A stretch of 64,000 bases of DNA, from contig NC_088297.1 in assembly GCF_032854445.1 (NCBI RefSeq), forward strand, positions 24,501,127 to 24,565,126, given 5' to 3'. Numbering within the stretch: position 1 is the first letter of the stretch; each line of letters starts with the position of its first letter. Source of the DNA: Liolophura sinensis (lineage: Eukaryota > Mollusca > Polyplacophora > Chitonida > Chitonidae). The notes under the pieces are model-generated. The model made no database searches. It was not told where the DNA came from and saw nothing but the letters and a program-made list of their open reading frames with translations. Position numbers and translations under genes: made by a program. This document shows positions 11,701 through 26,700 of this stretch, piece after piece.

Positions 11701-14700
11701 AACTGCAGTCAGAATACAAAGATGTAGAAAATCTAGGACAGAGAATTGACCACGATCATGTACCTGTCAAACAGCAAAACTGCAACTACGGCCGAGTCAT
11801 TGAGAGCTGGACTCGAACCCGCGATCTCCTTGGTCAGAAGCCGATCCGCGGCGTGGAAAGCAAGACTCTAGCCGAATAGGCTACTATTAATCCAATGCTA
11901 TATTCAGCTGTCTGTAAAATCAGTCAAACTCACTACCAAAATTTCCTTTGGTCAGTGACACGTAATAACTGAAACTCTACACATTGATATCTTGTGCGTC
12001 TTTAATACTGCAATTCATAACGTTAAACTTCATAAGCTTTATTTCGACATCAAGAATTCATTGCCTCAGGTGACGTCATAATTATTCAAAAGCAAGTCGC
12101 ACGCTTGACATTGGGCGTGGATAGTAATTTGTTTTTCAATAGCTGTACCAGCATGCGGTTAGAACAAACTCCACATCGTAACAAGACCTACACTTCTGTC
12201 TCAGCAAATAGACTACATTAAGGTTTTTCTTACATCCAGTTCTAAAACCATACTGGAAAAAATAAAATAAAACTCATTTATGAAGGTTATATTATGCTAA
12301 GCCATGCAAACAGTGTCAAATATGGCACTGTCATAAAGTACAGTAAAAGTAGGTAGCAGTTTATGTAACAGGTGCCACTTTTCTCCAACCACACTGAATT
12401 CCGCCCAATATCCAGCATGCCACTGGTTTTTCATAATAGCCACGTCGCCCGAGGCAATGAGTTCTTGCCTTTAAAACAGAAATTGTGCAGTTTAGCATGA
12501 TCAATTAGAAAAAGAGTGTTCTAACTTCATTTTCTGTGCAAGAATCCAAAATATCTGAGAGTAGAGCTTGTGTTGTTACGTGTCACTGACTACAGGTAAT
12601 TTTGAGAGCGAGTATGACTGATTTTACACACACCTGAATATAGGCGACTCGTTAAAAGAAACAGACTATATCAAATGAATGAGTGTAGACGTTAGTGGGG
12701 TTTGTCATGTGGGATATTTGGAAAGTACAGTTACGGTAACCTTCTGATCCAGAGGAAATCAAGAAACATATAAATATATACAACATTGAGCATATATTAC
12801 ACGGGAGAAATTATATCCTCTCCGTAACCCCAAGAAAACTGGTCGGTCCTCATAAAATCATGACTGGTCTCAGGAAAACTCATTTTTGACAAATCGGGCC
12901 ATGTAAGGCATGCACCGATCCCTTCACTGACGTCACTCCACGGTAACAACCACAGGAGTTTAATTTTTCATGTGTGACACGTTCGCTTCTTTCGTTGGCG
13001 TGCCCGTTCTCGGCCCTGTAATCATCATTTATCATTAAACTTGCTTTGAAATGTCATTGTTAGTACTGTGCAAGATTTCTGTAAAACTTTCCCTGGTGAC
13101 GGGAGTCATTGTAAATCAAACGCTGAGAGCTGAGCATGCGCTGTGAAGGTCCTGTGCGCAGGACCAATCAGGAACGCCAATCCGCTCTTTCTGCTCCACC
13201 CAGCAAGTCACCTGATGGTTTTCATTGTGCGTGTACTCAAGTAAGTACTCACCGCTCGAACAGTCAGGGTGCGCACACAGAAGTCCTCAAACTGGTGTGT
13301 GGCCAGAAGTTCCACAGTGACGTGGCCGTAAACGGTGCTACCTGACTCCGGCCAGTACTGGTCACATTTGATCTAAAACACATAGAATAATTTAAAAAGA
13401 TTGAACTAGGTAGGAAAACGGGTTTTAAAGCTATAATGAGACGTGCAGACAGTTTGCAGAAAAACGTCTTTACTTTGGCTTTGTTATCTGAAATTTCCAA
13501 GTTCATAGTGAAAGTAGTCTGGCATCTGAAACCATGATTTTTGTTTCGCGACATGCTATAGCTTTACGTTGTGGATATTCACTGAAAGATCGGCCGGTAA
13601 TCGGGTAAGTGAATTCATCCTGAACCAGCTTCAGCGTCGCTTTAGTTTTTAAGTTTGCCACGTGTGCATTTTTTCTGCTTCTGGCATTCCCCTTTTCTGA
13701 TGGCATAGGGATTAAATGAAAAATACAAACGCGCTACAATGTATCAACAAAAACTGCATTTATTCTAATCTTGAAACTATCATTGTAAGGTACATTGCGT
13801 GGGGCGTTTCAAAATGTGACCGGTTTACCATGTTTGTAAATGCCAGAACCAGGCTTAAATTGATTTGTCAGAATCCGAAACATTTACACGAGACAAACCA
13901 TAACCTGGGGTTATTGTGTAAAAATAAACACCTTGTTTCCCTCCTTTAGTTTTGTCAGCATAATGATGATGTCCGTATTCAGTTGCCAAACCATACGCCA
14001 GAAATCGTTCATGATGAACGTCGTGGGTCCTGTGAATACAAATGCCCTGTTATTTTCATGCAGACTTACATGTAGGACAAATAATATAAGGCCGAGTAAA
14101 TAATCTCCTCAGAAAGAAACCCATAGGTGAAAAATCGCGGTCACACCAGATCTTAGGAAGCCATATGTGGCACATCGACTATTTAGTTATATACATACAA
14201 CTAAATGTTATAGACATTGGAACGTCACATAGAAAGTTTTAATATAATAAACATGCATACCAAATATTTATATGGCTCATGATGGTCACACCATATGCTC
14301 AAAACACACAGGTGACACATGGTGGTCACATCAGATGGTGAGAGCACACAGGTGACACATGGTGGTCACATCAGATGCTGAGAGCACACAGGTGACACAT
14401 GGTGGTCAAAACAGATGCTGAGAGCACACAGGTGACACATGGTGGTCAAAACAGATGCTGAGAGCACACAGGTGACACATGGTGGTCAAAACAGATGCTG
14501 AGAGCACATAGGTGACACTTGGTGGTCACACAAGATGCTGAGAGTACATAGTTGACGCATGGTGATCACACCAGATGGTGAGAACGCATACCTGACACAT
14601 GGTGGTCACACCAGATGGTGAGAACGCATACCTGACACATGGTGGTCACACCAGATGCTGAGAGCACACAGGTGACGCATGGTGGTCACACCAGATGGTG

Positions 14701-17700
14701 AGAGCACACAGGTGACACATGGTGGTCACATCACATGGTGAGAGCACACAGGTGACACATGGTGGTCACACCAGATGGTGAGAGCACACAGGTGACACAT
14801 GGTGGTCACATCACATGGTGAGAGCACACAGGTGACACATGGTGGTCAAAACAGATGCTGAGAGCACATAGGTGACACATGGTGGTCACACCAGATGGTG
14901 AGAGCACACAGGTGACACATGATGGTCGCATCAGATGGTGAGAGCACACAGGTGACACATGGTGGTCAAAACAGATGCTGAGAGCACATAGGTGACACAT
15001 GGTGGTCACACCAGATGGTGAGAGCACACAGGTGACACATGGTGGTCACACCAGATGGTGAGAGCACACAGGTGACACTTGGTGGTCAAAACAGATGCTG
15101 AGAGCACATAGGTGACACTTGGTGGTCAAAACAGATGCTGAGAGCACGTAGGTGACGCATGGTGGTCACATCAGATGGTGAGAGCACACAGGTGACACAT
15201 GGTGGTCAAAACAGATGCTGAGAGCACATAGGTGACACTTGGTGGTCAAAACAGATGGTGAGAGCACGTAGGTGACGCATGGTGGTCACATCAGATGGTG
15301 AGAGCTGACAGGTGACACATGGTGGTCAAAACAGATGCTGAGAGCACATAGGTGACGCATGGTGGTCAAAACACATGCTGAGAGCACATAGGTGACGCAT
15401 GGTGGTCATATCAAATGCTGAGAACACATACGTGACACACGGTGATCACACCAAATGCTCGGACCACATAAGTGACACATGGTGGTCACACCAGAGGGTG
15501 AGAACTCCGATGGTAAGAACACATAGGTGACACATTCTGGTCATGCTAGATGCTGAGAACACATAGGATGTACTCGATGGTCACACCAGAGGGTGAGAAC
15601 GCCGCACAAGGTGACACATGCTGATCACACCAGATTCTGAGATCACATAGGTAGCACATGGTGATCACAACAGATTCTGAAAACACATATGTGATCATAT
15701 CAGATGCTGAGAACGCACAGACGGCACATAATGGGAACACCAGATGCTGGGAACACAGCACATGTTGAGAAGTGTTGAGAAGGCATAGGTGGCCAAGAAC
15801 TAGATATTTTATACATTGAAGCGTTACATACTAAGGTTTGAAACAAGTAAACATCACACCAAATATTTAATAATCAGTTACACAAACGTCGAAACATTAC
15901 AGCTCATGATTCAAACAAATTAACAAGCAACCCAAAAGAAGCAAAGTGTAATACAGTCAAGCATTTTGATCGAGAATCCGGTATCTTGTTTAACTGACCT
16001 TGTGCCGCTATAAACTTCTTCTTCGTAGAATATCCCTGCAATAAATCATACAAATCGTATCAGGAATCGAAAAGTTCGGTGAAACCTGTATTAACATGAT
16101 ATGTAATCACAGAGCTAAATCCTTACTGAAAGACTACTGAAAACTGAGTCAAAACAACTTTTATTTCCTCATTTATTAATAGATTGATTTGGGCTAAATT
16201 AATTACAGTCTCATGGTTTAGTTCTATGATAAATAATTATCAGCAATGAGAACCTACATCAATGTAACTGGCATTGATGAAATCCGAATAAGGATCGCTG
16301 TCACGTGGCTCCAAGACAACGCGAGAGTGGTCATCTGTAACGAAAAAAATGATCATGTAGGGTTTTGGAAGGAAATACACAAAATATAATTGAGTAATCT
16401 GCGTCAATATAGTTTTAGTGCTGCCTCAGTGGAATGCCATAGCCATCAGGCATAACGGTTCGTCCAGACATTGTTTACGGACACAGCGCTGATGGCACAT
16501 TGTACAGATCGCTTATCCCATTTCTGATGAATATCAAATAATGAAATACCAGGATTACTGATTTAAGAGTGGAGTATAATGAGAAGGATCATTTGAAACA
16601 AAAATAAAACCAATAAGAAAAAACCCACAAAAGGTCTTGAGATATACGCACATGGAACCATTCCTTTGTACCGGCATTTGTGCGCGTGTTGGGGTAAGAA
16701 TGCTGTCTCTGACTTCTTCGACACACCTCCAGGTAAATTCTGACAATCAGAAAATAGAGGGTGCATTATCACCCAGGGCCAAATATAGCGCCTTCTGCCT
16801 CGTGGAAATTATTTTTCAAAAACTAGCTCTTTTTTGTCTGAATTAAACCTTACACACACAAGAAACGAGAAATCAAATAGTTCACCTACTCATATTGTTA
16901 CATGCAGAGGAACTTAAATAACAATGACTCTTGAAGACGAATAAAAAAAGCTTGATACAGTCAGAACAGCTATATCTTGCTTAGTTTCATGCACACACTT
17001 TCGATGAAATTTTACATTGCGTTTCCTTTAACATACCTCCTTCTACACACAGTGTTCTGATAAAATTCATCGATGAAAGAATACACACAAACACACACAC
17101 ACGTATTTACCTCAAATTCATCCGCCAGGGCTTCTGGATCCGCGTCACAATAGCCGACAATTGTCACTAGTTCATTTATACCAATGATCTTGGTTAACAT
17201 GACCGAATTCGTGGCATGACTGCCCCTTTTATTTGAACCCGTGAGACTGTCTGCAATTCAGGAAGAAGGGACATATGTATACAAAGTGTTTGCTGCAAAT
17301 GTCTTCTTAACCACAAATGTCCAGAGCTTTATTCACCCGGGGCTTGGGAAGGGGAGGGGGGGCCCAATGCCGACGGTGTAGCACGCCATGACCCATCAGC
17401 TTCCTCTCCGACCGTATGTGCCACGGTCTTGAGTACGGCGTAAAACACCCATGAAATAAATAAACAATTAAAGTATTCACACGGTCAACTCTGTAAGCCT
17501 GATAAAACCTGACCCTAATTCTGGCCCTTCGATCATTCCTCCGTTAACCTCTGAGGCACCCATCTGCTTGACGTATTATCAAAGCCACTCACAAAGCGAT
17601 GAGGATATCATGACCATGATAACCCGGATAAACATTACACGTGGACATAGAACACATACCATGGTCCATTTGCAAAAAGCTTTGCAAATCTGGTTTTCAA

Positions 17701-20700
17701 AACATATCCCTGAATTGCTTCATTTGTTGCACTATAATCGAGATCTACAAATATAGTACATTCTGTGTTTCACGTCACTTCATTGTGCCATTGCGTCCCA
17801 AACAGTGATTGGCTTACACTGACAGTACTAGAATAGTGACGGATAGTGATCTTTTGCTGACACTCCATCATTAATATGACACCATCGGACACATCACTGA
17901 AAAATTCGTGAAGGAAATACCAGAAACCTACTAAATAAATAAATAAATAAATAAATAAATATTATTTATTGTTTACGCTGGAACATGCCCAACCTATTGT
18001 TTGTGGTTTGTTTCGTTAAGCATTATGATTTTTTACTTTAAAATCTTCCTCAGAAACGAGGTTGTAAATTACAACAGATTCACATCCGAACAAAGCATTT
18101 GTGTGAATTAGAGAATAGCGGAGTAACACTAAAACTCCGCCATACTTATATAGACGCACCAGTTATGATGATTGGCCTGTTGACGATATTGTCAGAATCA
18201 GATTCCGAGTTCCTTCGTGCAGACCTCCTGTGGAATAAAGAATGTACATAGTTAATTTTGTAACTACTACTTTTTCTTTCCTTATTTCATTTATTTGGTT
18301 AATGTTTTAACTATACACAGATACCCGACAATGTTATGACACCTTCGTAATCCTGAGATTGACTAATCGTTTGATTAATTGGTTAACTGTTGTTTAACGC
18401 CATTCTCAAGATTTTTAAGGAACGGCAGTGTTCTGATTCACCATACGACACCATATTTGTTGAAGGCAAATGGTATTCAGTAAACGCAGGGCTATGCAAA
18501 CAGCCGCATGAGCACAATCGGCCGCATATTGCCACCAAGGCCTGAATTAACAGTGAGAGATGAGCATCTACAAATTCCACGTCCAGGGCTGGCTTTGAAC
18601 TCTCAAGTCACGTGTGTCTTGGTTACATTGGATGAATAAATGCTTGGGGTTTAAAGTCGTGCTTAACAATGTTTCAGTCATATGACGACGAGGAATCATT
18701 AGGTGTGTGTACATATACTGCGCCTTCTTGTGGCAGGATGGGTTCATGACGCAAAAGTGCTGACGCCACTGAAGTATCATACCGAAGACACCAAACATGA
18801 TACGCCACTCAGTCACATTATACTGACACCGGGCCAACCGGCCCCTTTTCTTAGCTTTTACCTTTCTGCCGAGCGCCAAGCGAGACGGCAACAATTACCG
18901 GCAACACAGAGTTATCTCCGAAATAACTCAACCATCTCCCAAACCGAATAAGCATCTACGACCAAAATAAACATCTCCCAAGCTAAGCAAACATCTACGG
19001 CCATATCAGACAAGCATTTTGCAAATCAAAAATGCATCTCCCAAACTTACCACATATGTCTAAAACCGAATAACCGAATTTCCCACACCAAGCAAATATC
19101 CCCCAAACCAATCAACCATCTCCAAAACCGAATAAGCATCTGCAAAACCAAACAAGCATCTCCCAAAGCAAACAAGTATCTCCCAAACCACATAAGCATC
19201 TCCCAAACCATACAAGCATCTCCCCAAACCAAACAAGCATCTCCAAAACCTAATAAGCATCTCCCAAATTAGGTAATCATCTCCCAAACCAAACAAGAAT
19301 CTCCCAAACCGCAAAAACATCCCCAAAACCGAATAATCATCTGCAAAACCAAACAATCATCTCCCAAACCAAAGCAAGTTCCGCCAAAAGCACTCGGACA
19401 GCATGTTGGAGAAGACTCACCGCCTGGTAAACCTTTTAGTCAGTGGAATTTAAATCAGTATAATTGAACAAGTTAGGGGTTAAATATTTAGTGTGTATCG
19501 AATCTGTAGTGTTTGCTGTATTTTGGCACATACTGCCTTGTTTTCTCTCCTGAACCAATCAGTCGACAGGATTTCCCTGTAGTACCTATGGTCTTTGACA
19601 GTTCTACATTCTGCAATGAGTATGATACTTTGTTGCTCGACACTGCGTCTAGGGGAAATATTTATATTGTTGAAGCGAATCTGAGGCCTTGGTGTAGATA
19701 AAGATAGTATTAGGAGCAATGTTTTATTACTTTTTTCCTAGCCCTGGAAATACAACTGGGCAATTATAGGCTGTTGACCACGAATTTACAGTGCACCCAG
19801 AATACTCACGTGGCCTGGGTACAGGGGATGCCGCACATAGGCTACTGTTTAAAACGTTGTTGTAATAATCCTGGCCTATCTATACAATGTTCTCATGATA
19901 ATGTTTGAAAGTTAGAAGTGATAATCGCCATCAACAGTACAAATATTCCACAATGTTATACAAGTATGTACTGAGACAGGGACAGTCCTGTCGGAGTAAA
20001 GCTGGATATGCAGAATTTCATATGTCCTTAAAATAAACCCATGTACTTCTGTTGTCTTCGAGTGATCGTTTCCGTTTTAATATAGCATGCTTCTACATGT
20101 ATAATGACTTATACATACGTCTATTAATATAAATGAAGTGTGTATTTAATATAAAGGCACTAATTTCATTGTTATGAACGCCATGAAACAAACAAATATG
20201 TTTATCCACATATTATAGATCACCACGTAAAGTTTTGTTAGTGTCAAGTCGAAGGGAGCAGTCCAAAGCTAACAATAATGAATGACGTCATACAATAGAA
20301 CAACAATATACTTGCACTTTCATTTGCCACGAATCTGGTCTAATGTTATACAGTAATCAAAAGTTAAATGTAGAAAGAACCGAACCATAACCTATGCCCG
20401 CCCCATTATATTACCTCTATTACAATTTAAATGGTAGGGACATGCAAACACCTAAATTCAATTACATTGTAAGCTGTTAGGCACATCAATGATAGTGTCG
20501 TATGTAATTAAAGGCATTTCGTTGTACATTGTCTCAGAAGATCGAGCAAGTTGGCAATGCTTAATTGCTCAATTCATTTACCCACTCCTGTTAATTACCT
20601 ATCCTGATTTAGTTGCCAAAAAGCGCCCTTTTTGTTGATGAAGTTTCTTCTTTCACTTAGCTTTATCCGGGAGAAGCCTATTCCGTTTGGGATGCTAATC

Positions 20701-23700
20701 TGGTGGACCTTTATTTGGTTTGACATATGCTTGCTTAGCTGACGAGATGTTTATACAAGCTCCAAATGGCATGTCATTAGCGCCCTTGTATTCAGTGCGT
20801 CTTCACCACTTCAGGACGTATACTCCGCCTCAGTTCAGTAAAATGCCTTGCCTACATGTCCCGCATACAGTGTTTTCGGGGCTATATTTATGCAGCAGAA
20901 AGCTCATGAATAATAAATGACACCCAGTTCTGTCTACGTACCGTCTTCGCCTCAGGAATATCACAACAACAACAACAAGGGCGAGAAGAACAGCGAAACC
21001 CAGTACTCCTCCCACAATGGCCCCAGTCGTGGACGAGGATAAAGCTGCAGTGCTCATGTCTGTGGCTCCAGTTGCTGATAAAACAAATAACGAAGGGCAC
21101 AGGACCATAGGCGATTGTTATGGTAAGAGATCTGATTGATAAGGTATAAATGTAAAGGCGGAATTATAACATACAAAACTGGGATGATATGAGAACGCAT
21201 AGGGATAGAACGATTGTGAAAGTCAAGTGGTCTTTTCGTTCGTTTCCGGAAACGGACACACGAGCAACACAGACAACAGTCAGAGCGGAAAAATTTACAA
21301 ATTCTTTGTCCAAGCCCGAGTTTAAACCTCCATCTCTTATGTCCTAGTAACTGAAAAACCAGCACCTCTAACCGGTAGAAAACGGTCAATTCAACACAAA
21401 GGACCTGGTGAAGGCGGGGAATCGGCCCCGGTGCAAGAAACTGTGCACCTTAAGGTTGACAGCTGCTGATACCTTCATGAATCCATATCTTTTCTCAGTT
21501 CTATTTTAATCCTCTTTACTCGATATTTGGCAAGAGTTACAAAGCTCCAAGAGAATCTGTATCTGTGGACGTTCGCGATGTATACGTCATACAATCTTAA
21601 ACTGGTGGCAAATTCCAGTCACACCGAAATATATTTTTGAGGGCAGGGGTGGGGGTGGGTGAGGGGTTAGTGACTAACTGTATCACAAATGAAACTTCTT
21701 GATAAATTCTTGGGTTCGTCGTTAAACACCAATCAAGTAACTAAATATCTAACAATAGTAACTTTCAACTTTATTATTCCGCTACATATTACACATATGA
21801 TGACAACACGATTTGCCACATGTTTACACATAGGATGACAAGCAGAGTTGCTACATGTTACACATAGGATGACAAGCAGAGTTGCCACGTAACACTTTAG
21901 CATACCATAACAATTATCAGTTGTAATTTATGATAATACTTATTTAATACAGTTTGACTACATTTCACAAAAGTGTCTTTCAAAAGTAAAAAAAATCAAA
22001 CTAGTCAGATTCGAACTCATTCCAAAAGTGCTAGGAGCTTTCTAATGTGACTCCAATGTAAGTTCAATGCACTATGAAGGATGTCAAACAGACATTTTCA
22101 CAAGTATGGACTTTAAACTTGCCAAGATATGACAAAATTGAGTTTATGTCTTGCTTATAAAGACAAACATTAACCAAAACGAAACAATGATAGCACATAA
22201 AAATTCATTAATGATGGGTTATTACTAAGCAGCCATCTAGTTTATGGCCATACAACTTTTTCTGGCGCTTCGACCAAGTCTTATAATTCTGATTTGGAAA
22301 TTTACAGAATTGTGCTGTATTTTGAAATTTGCACTTTCACATCGTACTTCTCTGGGACCAATTCTCCGCCGTACCGTACCAGGTCCTTTGTCGCACGATA
22401 ACTACTGTGGTCGCCATTGAATAAGTGAAGAATTTTCAAGTACGGCGTAAAACACCAAACAAATAAATAAATAATTCTAAAATAAACGAATAGGGAATAA
22501 TGCTGAGATGAGAACATTATTTCGAAATGATAATGACAACCTTAATCACAAGGGCCACATGGCAACATGCAGGAGTGCAAATCGGTGCTGGCAGCTCAGC
22601 TCCGAGACAATTACGGCAAATTTTTTATGAGGTTACAAAAAATAGGAAAACGACAATTTTTATTTTATTGTAAAACTGCTCTTCTTTTTGCAGCGGAAGC
22701 CCTTCCGGCACTCCAGTTTTCTCTCACCTTAAGCCTTACCACTGTCAGAAAAGTTAATAATTGTTCTTAAACAGGAATCATAGAAATAAATAGATAAATA
22801 AAAACACTGTATATAGAGTAGAGGAGCTTCAGTAGGTTATTGTTAAGTACCTTAAAGTTAAGTTCAAGTCTTACCTTCCTTACTTTCGATCACTCTCGAA
22901 GTCAACGTTCCAAGAAAAGCCCGAATGATAATGTACATCTCACAGAGAAAACCCGAGATTCTCCAACACCGCGTGCGTAGTGATGATGCTCAAGACGTGT
23001 GCGTGTTATGTCGTATATGTTCGTTATTATAATCATACTACTATCTGATGATTCTTGTGTGTTTCGTAACCCCGTTACTGAGTAGAAACTAAAGAAAATA
23101 TATTGCATTTCGCACCGCTTACATTGGTCAGAGACATGTGTCCTCTTCACCACTTTTAAACAGGGGAAATGATATTTTACCTGGGTTTTCCTCACAGTTC
23201 GATCCAGTATAGTTTTGGTTACACATTCCTGTACATGCCCCAGTCGTCTTGTCACAGATGCTTGATTGTCGGTTCGGACAGTTACATGTGTTCTGGCATG
23301 TGGGTCCGTATCGCCCAACTTGACACGTGCCACAATCTTGTCCAGTATAGCCGGGGTTACACTGTTCTGTACACACCCCAGTCGTATTGTCACAGGCGGT
23401 TGATTGTCTGTTCGGACAGTTACAGTTGTCCTGACACGTTTTTCCGTATCTACCAACTGGACACGTGACTGTATCAGGTTGACAGTGTGGTCCAGCATAG
23501 CCGTTGTTACAATGCCCTGTGCATGTCCCACCATTCTTCATACATATGTTTGTTTGTCTGTTTGGACAACTACAGTCGTTTTGACACGTGGGGCCGTATT
23601 TCCCGACAGGACAAGTGACGGGTTGACAGTCTGGTCCAGCATAGCCGTTGTTACACTGCCCTGTGCATGTCCCACCATTCTTCATACATATGTTTGTTTG

Positions 23701-26700
23701 TCTGTTTGGACAATTACAGTCGTACTGACACATGAGGCCGTATTTCCCGACAGGACAAGTGACGGGTTGACAGTCTGGTCCAGTATAGCCGGGGTTACAC
23801 TGCCCTGTGCATGTCCCACCATTCTTCATACATATGTTTGTTTGTCTGTTTGGACAACTACAGTCGTACTGACACGTGGGGCCGTATTTCCCGACAGGAC
23901 AAGTGACGGGTTGACAGTCTGGTCCAGTATAGCCGGGGTTACACTGCCCTGTGCATGTCCCACCATTCTTCATACATATGTTTGTTTGTCTGTTTGGACA
24001 ATTACAGTCATTTTGACACGTGGGGCCGTATTTCCCGACAGGACAAGTGACGGGTTGACAGTCTGGTCCAGTATAGCCGGGGTTACACTGCCCTGTGCAT
24101 GTCCCACCATTCGTCATACATATGTTTGTTTGTCTGTTTGGACAATTACAGTTGTACTGACACATGAGGCCGTATTTCCCGACAGGACAAGTGACGGGTT
24201 GACAGTCTGGTCCAGTATAGCCGGGGTTACACTGCCCTGTGCATGTCCCACCATTCTTCACACATACATTTGTTTGTCTGTTTGGACAATTACAGTCATA
24301 CTGACACGTGGGGCCGTATTTACCATCGTCACAGGACTCTGAAACAGATCAATACAAAACATGGTCCTATAACTCTTAAATATAAACGCTTCAATATCAT
24401 AAGAGTTATAGCATAGAGTAAAGCCAGAGCAGCGACGACAATGACTTATTGTCAATTTACCTAAGTTAAAGTTTTCTAACTGTCCATTTAAATGCTTAAA
24501 TAATAGTAAGTTACAGGCACCTTGGCACCTTGGCACCATGGCACCATGGCACAAAGGCTTAAACAGAATCAGGTTAAAAAATTCAGTCATGAATATATCA
24601 CTTATGGTCAGTTTTGTTTAAATATGTGACTTAACGTGTCCACGTGATATAAAGGTTCAGTCACACAAAGCCTGTAAACAGGTTACTACCTAGCAGTAAA
24701 TTGGTAATCGCGTGCAAATCGAAGGAAGAACGTGCGACTGTTCACAAAGGTTGTTGATGATCACCAGAGCAAAATCAGTCGCCACAAGGTCGACGGTTAT
24801 ATTCATAGCGTTATATTCATAGTATATTTTGCCGCTCCCACCCACCATTACAACTTCGGCCAGGCAAGACCTGTCTGCATGATCGCACCTTCAGTCGTGG
24901 GTGAATATGGTCACCAAGATTGATTGTACGATCGGTCGCCAATCGCTAGTACTAGTCACACGATTACCTATTACTTGTCTAGCCATCGATCTTCTCCAGT
25001 CGTTGGTGATCGCTCGACCACACATACCAACAGTGGTACGATGACCTAGTACCTGTATAAAATAGATCGTAGCAAACAATGGCGATCGGTCGTAATTCAG
25101 CCAAATCGAAACCAATTGCACGATACAGAACTTCTTTTGAGCCAATTTGTTTGAGGCTTTACCTAACTACGTAATTATTGGGTGCTGAACCAGATATGGA
25201 CGTGCCACTGATACTTTCTATAGTGTGATCTACCAGAGGTGCTTATAGGTAGTTTTAGGATGGTCACCTTTAGCATTCACGATGTAAACGTGACTATAAG
25301 GTTATAAGGTGAGATGTAACCCATAGCAGCCACAGTGTGGACACAGACATAGGCTGGTCACCAGTAGCGGCCACGATGTGGAAGTACTTAGACTGCTCAC
25401 CCATAGCAGCCACTATACGTACGAAGGTTACAAGGCGGTCAGTCAACCATTCAGGTGAACTGCTGGCTTTTCTACGCCAGACAGTTCAAGTAACTCTCAA
25501 ACTCTCGTTTGCAGCCTATGCTGCAATATTACAAATCTCTCGTGATAATGCGCGACAGACAGATAGTGCACCTAGCTCCAGACAGGGTAGTAATAAGGTA
25601 AACGTTATTACAGAATGGCAAAACGCAATAACCACCTTATGGACGTAATAGATTCATAGAGTGGTGAATCAGAGCAGCCGTGGTACAGAGGTACCACTTT
25701 ATGGGTATAATTACAGAGTGGTGAACGAGAGCAACCACGATACGGACGAAGATATACAGTGATGAACCAACGCAGGCATGTCGCGCAGGGGAAATTACAG
25801 AGTGGTGAACCAAAGCAGGCACGGTACAGAGGTTATTATAGAGTGGTCAACCAAAGCAGGCACGGTACAGAGGTTATTATAGATTAATAATAGTTATTAA
25901 CTATTATAGTGATAGTGATTAACCAAAGCAGGCATGGTACAGAGCTTTTTATGGAGTAGAGAACCAAAGCAGGAATGACACAAAGCTGCCATGGCACACA
26001 GGTTATTATAGAGCGGTCAACTACAGCAAGCATGGCACAGAGGGTTTTTTTTACAGTGGTGAACGAAAGCAGGTATGCCACAGAAGCTGTTTTAGAGTGG
26101 TGAACCAAAACAGGCATAGCACAGAGGTTTTTACAGAGTGGTGAACCACAGCAGGCATGGCTCAGAGGTTATTATAGAGTGGTGAACCAAAGCAGGCATG
26201 GTACTGAAGTTATTATAGAGTGCTGAGTTAAAGCTGGCATTGCAAAGAGGTTATTACAGAGTGGTGAACCAAAGCAGGCTTGGTACAGAGGCTATTATAA
26301 AGTGGTGAACCAAAGCCGGCATTGCACAGAGATTATTTTACAGATTATTTTACCAAAGCTTGCATGGTACAGAAGTCATTATAGAGTGCTGAGCCAAAGT
26401 TGGCATGGCGCAGAGGTTATTACAGAGTGGTGAACCAAAGCAGGCTTGGTACAGAGGTTATTATAAAGTGGTGAACCAAAGTAGGCATGGTACACAGGTT
26501 ATTATAAAGTGGTGAACAAAAGCAGGCATGGCATAGGGGTTATTATAGAGTGGTGAACAAAAGCCGGCATGGCACGGGGGCTATTCCAGAGTGGTCAACA
26601 AAAGCAGGCATGGCACAGAGGTTATTTTAGAGTGTTTAACCAAAGCAGGTGTGGCGCAGACGTTATTATAGAGTGGTGAATCAAAGCAGGCATGGCATAG

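Noticed and set aside
11790-11880. Functional tRNA gene
   Set aside because: A and B boxes are visible but no paired acceptor stem or anticodon loop; it is a SINE-derived relic.
19480-19719. Minus-strand 79-codon frame in RPTP intron 5-6 with basic motifs
   Set aside because: No splice sites in phase 2 to 2, and exons 5 and 6 already join in frame.
23404-24342. 312-codon open frame on the plus strand
   Set aside because: It is the antisense of the 144-bp EGF-coding array; the period divisible by 3 and lack of stops in that frame explain it.
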